Source of the DNA: Hymenobacter mellowenesis
GTDB lineage: Bacteria; Bacteroidota; Bacteroidia; Cytophagales; Hymenobacteraceae
Reading direction: 5' to 3'
DNA length: 45,157 nucleotides
Assembly (NCBI RefSeq): GCF_030581005.1
Contig: NZ_JAUQSX010000023.1
Location: 1 to 45,157 of the forward strand
Below the pieces are notes generated by a model. The model had not been told where the DNA came from and ran no database searches. It saw nothing but the letters and a program-made list of their open reading frames with translations. The translations under genes and the position numbers were made by a program. This document shows, in pieces, positions 23,355-30,231 of the stretch (its first letter is position 1; each line of letters opens with the position of its first letter).

Positions 23355-23789
23355 CTACCGGCGCACGGTGGGGTACTTGATGCGGACCTTCTTCCAATAC
23401 ACGTAGTTGCCGGTTTTGGCCTCTACGAGGTAGGTACCGGCCGGAATCTTGCCCAGACTCACCGGGGCGCCGGTGTTGTTCTGGGGGTCGAGGTCGGTCT
23501 GGTATATCACCTTGTTTTTGTAGTCGGTCATCACCAGCGTGCCGGGCTTGGTGAACTGCTGCGTGAAGCTGAGCTGGATGTCGGTCGAGTTCGGCTTGGG
23601 GTACACGTCGATGCCCGAGAGCGTTTCGATGCGCTTGATGGGGCCGTCGAGGGTGACGGCGCCGGCCGTGCCTTTGGTTTTAATCTCGGCCCCGTCGGTT
23701 TTGGTTTTGGTCTTGATTTTGGTTTGGGCCTGGGCGGTGCCGGCGGCTAGCAGGGCGGTGGCCAGGGCGAGCGCGGGGAAGAGTTTCAT
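23355..23789 (-). CDS. Small exported protein with T9SS-CTD-like domain
   Basis: A 144-residue protein. Signal peptide 1-20 (ends GTAQAQ), a Lys/Thr-rich low-complexity stretch (KIKTKTKTDGAEIKTKGT), then an approximately 85-residue beta domain: GIDVYPKPNSTDIQLSFTQ, LVMTDYKNKVIYQTDL, GKIPAGTYLVEAKTGNYVYWKKVRI. The order VYPxP, D-x-x-x-K-x-V, GxIPAGTYLVE is the pattern of type IX sorting domains, but the PN pair is PK and the tail is longer than usual. It may be a divergent sorting domain or a free-standing relative of that fold. The ATG at 23789 is set by the signal peptide. Confidence 0.72.
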   Translation of the reverse strand: MKLFPALALATALLAAGTAQAQTKIKTKTKTDGAEIKTKGTAGAVTLDGPIKRIETLSGIDVYPKPNSTDIQLSFTQQFTKPGTLVMTDYKNKVIYQTDLDPQNNTGAPVSLGKIPAGTYLVEAKTGNYVYWKKVRIKYPTVRR

Positions 23790-23867
23790 AGGAAGTTGAA
23801 GGGGGTTGAAGCGACAAAGGAACGCCGTTGCGGGTACCCTTTGCATACTCCGTACCAAAATTGCGGG

Positions 23868-23897
23868 TTGCCTTCCTAAGCCCAAGGCCTAACTTTG
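23868..23897 (+). promoter_or_regulatory. Promoter of aspS
   Basis: TTG at 23868-23870, a 19-nt spacer and TAACTTTG at 23890-23897: the best full match to the Bacteroidota promoter in the window. The ATG at 23916 is 18 nt after the -7 box, giving a very short leader. Confidence 0.75.
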
Positions 23898-23915
23898 TCC
23901 GAAATCCCTTTTGCC

Positions 23916-25679
23916 ATGCTACGTACCCACACCTGCGGCGAGCTTCGCCCCGAACACATTGGTCAAACCGTCAGCCTCTGCGGCTGGGTGCAGCGCACCC
24001 GCGACAAGGGCGCCATCCTCTGGATTGACCTGCGCGACCGGTACGGCCTCACCCAAGTCACCCTCGAAGAGGGCGTAGAGGCCGAAGCCGTGCGCGAAAC
24101 CGCTCGTCAGCTCGGCCGCGAGTTTGTGCTTCAGGTAACGGGCACCGTGGCCGAACGCTACTCCAAAAACGACAAAATCCCGACCGGCGGCATCGAAATC
24201 CGTCCCGAGAAAGTCGAGATTCTGAACCCCGCCAAGCTGCCGCCCTTCCTTATCGAAGACGACACAGACGGCGGCGACGACCTGCGGATGAAGTACCGCT
24301 ACCTCGACCTGCGCCGCACCCCCGTGCGCAACAACCTCATGCTGCGCCACAAAATGGCCCAGGCCGTGCGCCGCTACCTCGATGGCCAGGACTTCATCGA
24401 AGTAGAAACCCCGGTCCTCATCAAGAGCACCCCCGAAGGCGCGCGCGATTTCGTGGTGCCCTCGCGCATGAACCCCGGCGAGTTTTACGCCCTGCCGCAG
24501 TCGCCCCAGACGTTCAAGCAGCTGCTCATGGTGTCGGGCTTCGACCGCTACTTCCAGATTGTGAAGTGCTTCCGCGACGAAGACCTGCGCGCCGACCGCC
24601 AGCCTGAATTCACGCAGATTGACTGCGAAATGGCCTTCGTGACCCAGGAAGATATCCTCGACATGTTCGAGGGCTTGGTGCGTTACCTGTTCAAGGAAAT
24701 CAAAAACCTAGATTTCCCCACCGTGCCCCGCATGACCTACGCCGACGCCATGCGCGACTACGGCAACGACAAGCCCGACACCCGCTTCGCCATGAAATTC
24801 GTGGACCTCACCGAGACGGTGAAGAGCCAGAGCTTCCCTGTCTTCGACAGCGCCGAACTGGTGCTGGGCATCAACGCCGCCACCTGCGCCGCCTACACCC
24901 GCAAGCAGATTGACGAGCTGACCGAGTGGGTAAAGCGCCCGCAAATCGGCGCTACCGGCCTTGTGTACGCCCGCGTGGAGGCCGACGGCCAGGTAAAATC
25001 TTCCGTCGACAAGTTCTACTCGCAGGAGGAGCTGCAGAAATGGAAAGCCGCCCTCGGCGCCAATCCCGGCGACCTCCTGCTGCTCCTGGCCGGCCCCGAA
25101 GCCAAAACCCGCAAGGCCATGAGCGAGCTGCGCCTCGAAATGGGCCGCCGCCTCGGCCTGCGCGACCCCAACTCGTTCTCGCCGCTGTGGGTGATTGACT
25201 TCCCGCTGCTCGAGTTCAGCGAGGAGGAAAACCGCCACTTCGCCATGCACCACCCCTTCACCTCGCCCAAACCCGAGGACCTGGCCCTGCTCGATAACCC
25301 CGCCACCATCGGCCAGACCCGCGCCAACGCCTACGACCTCGTGATAAACGGCGTGGAAATCGGCGGCGGCTCCATCCGCATTCACGACCGCGCCGTGCAG
25401 GCCCGCATGTTCTCGCTGCTCGGCTTCACCCCCGAAGAAGCCCAGGCCCAGTTCGGCTTCCTGCTCGACGCCTTCGAGTACGGCGCGCCGCCCCACGGCG
25501 GCCTTGCCTTCGGCTTCGACCGCCTCTGCAGCCTCTTCGGCGGCTCCGATTCCATTCGCGACTTCATCGCCTTCCCGAAAAATAACTCCGGCCGCGACGT
25601 GATGATAGACTCGCCCTCGCCCATCGCCGACGCGCAGCTGAAGGAGCTGAGCATCAAGACGGACGTGGTGGCGAAGTAG
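23916..25679 (+). CDS. aspS: Aspartyl-tRNA synthetase
   Basis: Class II synthetase that charges tRNA-Asp. The 587-residue length fits the bacterial type with a GAD insertion domain. The N-terminal anticodon-binding OB fold starts MLRTHTCGELRPEHIGQ, with CGWVQRTRDKG. Motif 2 is FQIVKCFRDEDLRADRQPEF near residue 210-230, followed by TQIDCEM. The GAD domain lies at about 290-415, and motif 3 is GLAFGFDRLC near residue 530. The frame extends to a TTG at 23895, but that codon lies inside the -7 promoter box, so translation cannot begin there; the ATG at 23916 also gives the conserved N-terminus. Whether it is discriminating or also charges tRNA-Asn cannot be told from this window. Confidence 0.97.
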   Translation: MLRTHTCGELRPEHIGQTVSLCGWVQRTRDKGAILWIDLRDRYGLTQVTLEEGVEAEAVRETARQLGREFVLQVTGTVAERYSKNDKIPTGGIEIRPEKVEILNPAKLPPFLIEDDTDGGDDLRMKYRYLDLRRTPVRNNLMLRHKMAQAVRRYLDGQDFIEVETPVLIKSTPEGARDFVVPSRMNPGEFYALPQSPQTFKQLLMVSGFDRYFQIVKCFRDEDLRADRQPEFTQIDCEMAFVTQEDILDMFEGLVRYLFKEIKNLDFPTVPRMTYADAMRDYGNDKPDTRFAMKFVDLTETVKSQSFPVFDSAELVLGINAATCAAYTRKQIDELTEWVKRPQIGATGLVYARVEADGQVKSSVDKFYSQEELQKWKAALGANPGDLLLLLAGPEAKTRKAMSELRLEMGRRLGLRDPNSFSPLWVIDFPLLEFSEEENRHFAMHHPFTSPKPEDLALLDNPATIGQTRANAYDLVINGVEIGGGSIRIHDRAVQARMFSLLGFTPEEAQAQFGFLLDAFEYGAPPHGGLAFGFDRLCSLFGGSDSIRDFIAFPKNNSGRDVMIDSPSPIADAQLKELSIKTDVVAK

Positions 25680-25701
25680 CTTTTTGAAGCTTGAGAAATA
25701 G

Positions 25702-25734
25702 AAGCGGCGACTGATGCATCAGTCGCCGCTTTTT
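25702..25734 (+). terminator. Terminator of aspS
   Basis: AAGCGGCGACTGAT and ATCAGTCGCCGCTT form a perfect stem, followed by T5. The stem also contains the last codons and stop of the converging DUF4288-like gene. Confidence 0.9.
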
Positions 25735-26042
25735 GTTGTCGGTTTGTCAACCCTTTCGAAGAATCTCCACCCTACTTCCATTCCCTGTTTTAATTCCTGG
25801 TCGATGAGTTCTTTAACATCAACGACTTCAATTAGCTGCCAGCTTAATTGCTTTCCTTTGGCAGAATACTGGCATTCTTTTGCCTTGGCAATGTCGAAAC
25901 CAAGCTGCTGAGCTTCGTTATCATTTGTTGCCGCTATCAGGAAGATGGTCTGCTCCCATAAATGCCGTCGGCGCACTTTACCCAAATGCACTGCTTTGTA
26001 ATTCGCCGTAACTGAATACCCGTTTTTAGATAAGGATTTCAT
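25719..26042 (-). CDS. DUF4288-like small protein
   Basis: A 107-residue protein. MKSLSKNGYSVTANYKAVHLG, then RRRHLWEQTIFLIAATNDNEAQQLGFDIAK, YSAKGKQLSWQLIEVVDVKEL and DQELKQGMEVGWRFF follow the pattern of DUF4288 proteins: an N-terminal strand, W-E-x-x-x-x-L-I-x-A, a helix, G-K-x-x-x-W-x-x-x-x-V-x-D-V, and a final EV-x-x-R-F. No function is known for the family; members often sit near toxin-type or defence genes, but nothing of that sort is adjacent here. The ATG at 26042 is chosen because the upstream extension lacks coding character. The composition is lower in GC than its neighbours. Its stop codon lies inside the aspS terminator hairpin. Confidence 0.75.
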   Translation of the reverse strand: MKSLSKNGYSVTANYKAVHLGKVRRRHLWEQTIFLIAATNDNEAQQLGFDIAKAKECQYSAKGKQLSWQLIEVVDVKELIDQELKQGMEVGWRFFERVDKPTTKSGD

Positions 26043-26049
26043 AAGGGCT

Positions 26050-26209
26050 GAATTTACACTATAGCCTTCGGCCACGGCTCCACTGCTCGCCACGCCGACA
26101 CCTACAAGCATGACGCCTATAACCTCAACCTCCGGCCCCAGCTTAACCGGACGGCGTCTGCCAACGCGCCCACCGCAACGGCTAAGCACTTCTGCGAGGG
26201 CGGAAATTG
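26050..26209 (+). pseudogene. Possible C-terminal gene remnant
   Basis: On the plus strand one frame reads FGHGSTARHADTYKHDAYNL and continues to a TGA at about 26207-26209, with strongly GC-biased third positions like real genes here, but no start codon or upstream domain. It may be the tail of a deleted gene, or chance. The protein is not recognised. The 303-nt gap (26043-26345) also contains a promoter box at its right end and nothing else I can support. Confidence 0.25.
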
Positions 26210-26307
26210 ATGCCGCGAAACCAACCATTCATCCGGCAACCGGCCGGCTTGAACGAACGGCGGACCCATTTGGGCGAAGCCTGAAATCCGACCCTGCCCC
26301 GGTCTAG

Positions 26308-26315
26308 TAGGTTTG
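26308..26315 (+). promoter_or_regulatory. Putative -7 box for the small protein gene
   Basis: TAGGTTTG, an exact TAnnTTTG, 30 nt before the ATG at 26346. No TTG at -33. Confidence 0.4.
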
Positions 26316-26345
26316 TATCAGTTAAGCACTTCAACACCTGCCTAT

Positions 26346-26534
26346 ATGACTAAGCTGTACATCTTCGCCGCCGTTTTCCTGTTCTGGACCGCCCTTGCCG
26401 CCTCCTTCATGCAAGTACAATTGGGCGTTTCTTCGATGCATAAGATGCGGGTACCTACCTACCGTTCGGTACCCGTTCGCGCCACGGTCGTAGCCCAAGC
26501 AAATACAGCAGCTACGGCTGCTTCCTATAACTAA
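26346..26534 (+). CDS. Small membrane or exported protein
   Basis: A 62-residue protein: MTKLYIFAAVFLFWTALAASF is a single hydrophobic helix or signal peptide, followed by a short polar tail with MHKMRVPTYRSVPVRATVV and an Ala/Thr-rich end. No family is recognised. A -7 box lies upstream and a strong terminator downstream, so it is a self-contained unit, which supports it being real despite its size. The frame extends to a TTG at 26313, which lies within the promoter box and is not used. Confidence 0.6.
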   Translation: MTKLYIFAAVFLFWTALAASFMQVQLGVSSMHKMRVPTYRSVPVRATVVAQANTAATAASYN

Positions 26535-26597
26535 TAACGCCCTGCCTGCAGACTATTTTATTCGATAAATACGACCGATAAATTACGATAAACATTA

Positions 26598-26640
26598 AAT
26601 AGCGGCGCCGAGCCCATTGGGTTCGGCGCCGCTATTTTTG
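26598..26640. terminator. Bidirectional terminator
   Basis: AATAGCGGCGCCGA and TCGGCGCCGCTATT form a long GC-rich stem with an inner CC/GG pair and are followed by TTTTT. It lies between two converging genes. Confidence 0.9.
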
Positions 26641-26648
26641 GCGTTCAA

Positions 26649-27683
26649 CTACAACCAAGCCATGTTTTCTTTGAAGTCGACCGGGTACATGTTCAGGTAC
26701 TGCACAATGCGCGGGTAGGTACCGTGGTTGGGGCTGCTGCCGTGCGGCAGCGCGTGGTGCCAGATAACAAAATCGCCGGCCTCGGCGGCAATAGGCACGG
26801 CCAGCGCGTCAAGATTCACGCGTCGCGGGTCGGTGCCGGCGGGCAGCGCGGCCAGCCAGCTTGCCAGCTGGCGATGGAAGCCCGGCACGCAGCGGAACGC
26901 GCCCTGCTCGGCCGGCGTGTCGCACAGGTACAGCAGGCCCTGGGTGCCAAAGCGTAGCGGTGGCTCCAGGCTCATGTCCCAGTGCAAGGGCGTGCCCTGG
27001 TGCTGATAGGTAGCCGTTTCGGGCGGGTTGAAGCTGGTGCGGTCGGTGGTCTTCCAGAGGTCGGCCGTTTGCCACAGTTGGGCGAAGGCTTTCTGGATGC
27101 GTTTCGACTGTCGGTTGGCAAGCAGCGTGGGGTGGTGGTAGAAATCCATCATAATGCCCTTGCCAATGGGCTTTTCGTACCAGGTAGCGGGGTTGTTCGG
27201 GTCCATGCCCAAGGCTTCCCAAACGGCGTTTTCCGTGGCCCGCGCCTGTTCTTTCAAAATTGCCGCTCGGACAATGACATAGCCGTTCTTCTCCCAAAAC
27301 GCCAGGTCTTCCGCACTCAAAACAGCCGGTTCCTCTTCAACTGCCCGCAGGTTCTGCCGCAGGCGCTCCGGATACGGCCGATGAGAAAAGATGCTGTTGA
27401 GGCGTTCGATTTGCACGGGGTCAATCTGCCCGTTGTTTTTGGTCAGAACCCAATTTTCAAACTCGGTGAAGCCTGGATTTACCTGCATCAGGTAACGCAT
27501 CGTCTCTTCAAGCGGCAAGCCCAGCCCGTTGAGAAGCAGGTTGTCGAAGCGCCAGTTTTTCTCCGTTTGCTCGATGCGTACGCCGTCGCGCTGGGCGCGC
27601 GCCTGCGACCAGAAACGTTTCAAATGCTGCACCCCGAGCTCCCCGGTTTCTTCCGAATTGGCCAATGCGTGCTGAATTCCCAT
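26649..27683 (-). CDS. Phytanoyl-CoA dioxygenase-like enzyme
   Basis: A 344-residue Fe(II)/2-oxoglutarate-dependent oxygenase of the PhyH family. The iron site is His and Asp in PLHWDMSLEPP (near residue 230) and the distal His in HHALPHGSSPN (near 310), followed by the 2OG-binding Arg in YPRIVQYLNMYP. Before the oxygenase core there is an extra region of about 120 residues with NWRFDNLLLNGLGLPLEETMRYL, probably helical. The substrate is unknown; bacterial members act on lipids, amino acids or secondary metabolites. The ATG at 27683 is chosen; a TTG at 27707 is open upstream. Its neighbour on the same strand upstream is the nuo operon, cut off by a terminator. Confidence 0.87.
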   Translation of the reverse strand: MGIQHALANSEETGELGVQHLKRFWSQARAQRDGVRIEQTEKNWRFDNLLLNGLGLPLEETMRYLMQVNPGFTEFENWVLTKNNGQIDPVQIERLNSIFSHRPYPERLRQNLRAVEEEPAVLSAEDLAFWEKNGYVIVRAAILKEQARATENAVWEALGMDPNNPATWYEKPIGKGIMMDFYHHPTLLANRQSKRIQKAFAQLWQTADLWKTTDRTSFNPPETATYQHQGTPLHWDMSLEPPLRFGTQGLLYLCDTPAEQGAFRCVPGFHRQLASWLAALPAGTDPRRVNLDALAVPIAAEAGDFVIWHHALPHGSSPNHGTYPRIVQYLNMYPVDFKENMAWL

Positions 27684-27757
27684 GTGAATGTGCAGTAGTG
27701 TAAACAATGCAGCTGACCGACCGACCCGCCAGCGCCGGGCAATTTACCAACAAGTAC

Positions 27758-27792
27758 AAAAAAAGCGGCAACTGAAATTTCAGTTGCCGCTT
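27758..27792 (-). terminator. Terminator of the nuo operon
   Basis: AAGCGGCAACTGAAA and TTTCAGTTGCCGCTT (27763-27792) form a perfect 15-bp palindrome. On the minus strand it is followed by T7. It lies 20 nt after the nuoJ stop codon, so the operon ends with nuoJ. Confidence 0.93.
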
Positions 27793-27812
27793 CGTGTTTC
27801 AATTAGCGCTAT

Positions 27813-28322
27813 TTAGAAGTTCCGTTCGCCGGTTTCGCGCTTGCCCAGCATCACCGAGCCCACCATGGCGGCCAGCAACAGAATGGACGCCAACTCAAAC
27901 GGCAGCGCGTAGTCGCGGAAGAGCACCATGCCCAGCCGGTCCACCATACCAATCTGCGAATCGAAGCTGGCGGGGTCGTAGCCCGCGGGGCTCACATTGC
28001 GCAACGCCGCCACCAGAATCAGCAGCAGCGAGCCGCCAGCAATAGCCGCCGCAAACTTGGCCAGAGCCGGCTTGTGCGGCTCGGTTTCCTCGTTCAGGTT
28101 CAGGAACATAATAACGAACAGGAACAGCACCATAATGGCCCCGGCGTACACGATGATGTTCACGGCTGCCAGAAACTGCGCATTCAGCAGCAGGTAGTGG
28201 CCCGAAAGCGTGAAGAACGTGAGGATGAGAAACAGAACGCTGTGCACCGGGTTTTTGGCCAGCACTACGCCCAATGCACTCAGCAAGGCCACGAATGAGA
28301 GGAAGAGGAAGAGAGGGGACAT
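27813..28322 (-). CDS. nuoJ: NADH-quinone oxidoreductase subunit J
   Basis: Membrane subunit of complex I, next to the quinone end of the proton-pumping arm. The 169-residue protein has five membrane segments, with LLNAQFLAAVNIIVYAGAIMVLFLFVIMFLN, the conserved TM3 region with the pi-bulge, near residue 45-75. The C-terminal helix FELASILLLAAMVGSVMLGKRE is also typical. It is the last gene of the operon; nuoK would normally follow. A family B element separates it from nuoI. Confidence 0.95.
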   Translation of the reverse strand: MSPLFLFLSFVALLSALGVVLAKNPVHSVLFLILTFFTLSGHYLLLNAQFLAAVNIIVYAGAIMVLFLFVIMFLNLNEETEPHKPALAKFAAAIAGGSLLLILVAALRNVSPAGYDPASFDSQIGMVDRLGMVLFRDYALPFELASILLLAAMVGSVMLGKRETGERNF

Positions 28323-28324
28323 AA

Positions 28325-28405
28325 GTAGCGTGGACTCTGAGAGTCCGCGTTTGGTGCGGTGTAAATGAATTGCTGCAATACGCGGACTCTCAAAGTCCGC
28401 GCTAC
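28325..28405 (+). repeat. Paired inverted repeat, family B (REPIN-like)
   Basis: Arms 28325-28350 and 28380-28405 match at 24 of 26 positions around a 29-nt spacer. Each begins GTAGCG and contains the palindrome GGACT-CT-GAGAGTCC or a near copy. It fills the gap between nuoI and nuoJ to within 2 nt of each gene. Confidence 0.9.
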
Positions 28406-28406
28406 A

Positions 28407-28985
28407 TTACGCCATGCTGGCCCGCAGCTTATCGGCCTGCTCCGGCGTGAGCTGGATGCCACGCTTCGAGCGGTTGTCCGGCGTCACGGGCTCCACCAGC
28501 CGGTCTTTGCCATAAATGAACTCATCGCGCTCGAAGCGCGGCGGGGCCATTTTGTCGGCTTGCAGATACACGGCGGCTTTGGGACAGGCTTCTTCGCACA
28601 GGCCGCAGAAGATGCAGCGCAGCATGTTGATTTCGTAGCTCACCGCGTATTTCTCCTCGCGGTAGAGGTTTTCCTCGCCCTTCTTGCGCTCGCCGGCCAC
28701 CATCGTAATGGCTTCGGCGGGGCAGGCTACGGCGCAGAGGCCGCAGGCGGTGCAACGCTCGCGGCCGGCTTCGTCGCGCTTCAGCACGTGCAGGCCGCGG
28801 AAAACAGGGGAGAATGGGCGCGTTTCTTCGGGGTAACGAATAGTCACCTGCTTCTTGGTGGCCGCCCGGAAAAAGTGCTGCATCGTGATGCTTAGGCCCT
28901 GAAAAATAGCCGGCAGGTAGGCCCGCTCGGCCAGGGTCATGGGCTTCTTTTCGAGAACTTTGGCGCGTTTGCTTAAGGATTCCAT
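28407..28985 (-). CDS. nuoI: NADH-quinone oxidoreductase subunit I
   Basis: Peripheral-arm subunit carrying two [4Fe-4S] clusters (N6a and N6b) that lead electrons to cluster N2 in NuoB. Both CxxCxxCxxxCP motifs are present: CTACGLCAVACP near residue 78 and CIFCGLCEEACP near residue 122. The 192-residue product starts MESLSKRAKVLEKKPMTLAER at 28985, 5 nt after the nuoH stop; the longer frame overlapping nuoH is rejected. Confidence 0.96.
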   Translation of the reverse strand: MESLSKRAKVLEKKPMTLAERAYLPAIFQGLSITMQHFFRAATKKQVTIRYPEETRPFSPVFRGLHVLKRDEAGRERCTACGLCAVACPAEAITMVAGERKKGEENLYREEKYAVSYEINMLRCIFCGLCEEACPKAAVYLQADKMAPPRFERDEFIYGKDRLVEPVTPDNRSKRGIQLTPEQADKLRASMA

Positions 28986-28990
28986 GTTCG

Positions 28991-30088
28991 TTATTGAATG
29001 ACGCCGAACGTAATCAGGCCGCCCGTGAGCAGGATGTTGAAAATAGCCAGCGGGATGAGGATGGTCCAGCCCAGGCGCATCAGTTGGTCGTAGCGGAAGC
29101 GCGGCAGCGTCCAGCGCACCCACATGAAGAAGAAGATGCCAGTGAAAATCTTGGCAAACATGGCCACCACACCCATCAGCACGAAGATGTTATGGGCCCA
29201 GTCGGCCGACAGGCTGGTTTTATTGGTCAGGAAATCGAGGAATTCGTACTGGAACGGGTAGTTGAACCCACCGAAGTACAGTACCGACATCACGGCTGTT
29301 GCCACGAATACGTTCACGTACTCGGCAAACAGATACAGGCCCATTTTCATCGAGCTATACTCGGTGTGGTAGCCGCCAATCAGCTCGGTTTCGCACTCGG
29401 GCAAGTCAAATGGCGTACGGTTCGTTTCGGCAAAGGCACAAACGATGAAAATGACAAAGCCCAGCGGCTGTTTGAACACGTTCCAGGTGAAGATGTCGCC
29501 AATATGCCAGCCGCCGCCCACGTGCGTCTGCTGCAAAGTGATTTCGCGCAGCGAGAGCGTACCCGACATCATCAGCACCGCAATCAGGGCCAAGCCCATA
29601 GCCAACTCGTAGCTAATGTTCTGCGAAGCCGCGCGGATGGCACCCAAGAGCGAAAACTTGTTGTTTGAAGCCCAACCGCCAATCATAATGCCGTACACAC
29701 CCAGCGATACAATGCCGAACACGTAAAGCATCCCCACGTTAATTTCGATGCCTTGCAGATGAATTTCGGTGTCGCCGAATTTGAGGAAGTTGCCGAACGG
29801 AATAACAGCCGACGACATAAGAGCCGTAATCATGGCCAGGCAGGGGCCGAATACGAACAGCGCACGGTTGGCGCCAGCGGGAAAGAATTCTTCCTTAGTG
29901 AAGAGCTTCACGGCATCGGCCAGCGGCTGCAACAGGCCGAAGGGGCCGGCGCGGTCCGGGCCTACCCGGTCCTGCAGGAATGCGGCAATTACGCGCTCGG
30001 CGTAGGTGCAATACGTAGCAATCAGCAGCGAAATGCCGAAGGTTGCCAGAACGACGAGGCCTTGCCAGCCCAGAGCGGGGAGAGTCAT
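28991..30088 (-). CDS. nuoH: NADH-quinone oxidoreductase subunit H
   Basis: Membrane subunit that forms the quinone entry site with NuoB and NuoD. The 365-residue protein has eight TMs. The signature loop YAERVIAAFLQDRVGPDRAG after TM1 (near residue 28-47), GPFGLLQPLADAVKLFTKE, and FAETNRTPFDLPECETELIGGYHTEYS near residue 220-245 are family hallmarks, with the Glu/Asp residues of the E-channel in place. A family A1 element separates it from nuoG upstream. Confidence 0.97.
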   Translation of the reverse strand: MTLPALGWQGLVVLATFGISLLIATYCTYAERVIAAFLQDRVGPDRAGPFGLLQPLADAVKLFTKEEFFPAGANRALFVFGPCLAMITALMSSAVIPFGNFLKFGDTEIHLQGIEINVGMLYVFGIVSLGVYGIMIGGWASNNKFSLLGAIRAASQNISYELAMGLALIAVLMMSGTLSLREITLQQTHVGGGWHIGDIFTWNVFKQPLGFVIFIVCAFAETNRTPFDLPECETELIGGYHTEYSSMKMGLYLFAEYVNVFVATAVMSVLYFGGFNYPFQYEFLDFLTNKTSLSADWAHNIFVLMGVVAMFAKIFTGIFFFMWVRWTLPRFRYDQLMRLGWTILIPLAIFNILLTGGLITFGVIQ

Positions 30089-30113
30089 TTTGTGGTATTT
30101 GCTAAGTCGTTAG

Positions 30114-30216
30114 AACGTCATGCAGAGCGCAGCGAAGCATCTTGCTCGGGGCAGTGATTCTATTGATTGGATTGCGTTGCGCTGGCAAGATGCTTCGCTG
30201 CGCTCTGCATGACGTT
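30114..30216 (+). repeat. Paired inverted repeat, family A1
   Basis: Arms 30114-30145 and 30185-30216 are perfect 32-bp inverted copies around a 39-nt spacer. The spacer contains ATTGATTG and ATTGCGTTGCGC, shared with the element at 18765. It fills most of the 143-nt nuoG-nuoH gap. Confidence 0.94.
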
Positions 30217-30231
30217 TTATTATCGTTCTGC

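Noticed and set aside
23895..23915. TTG start for aspS
   Set aside because: The TTG is the end of the TAACTTTG -7 box, so it would not be in the transcript. The ATG at 23916 gives the conserved N-terminus.
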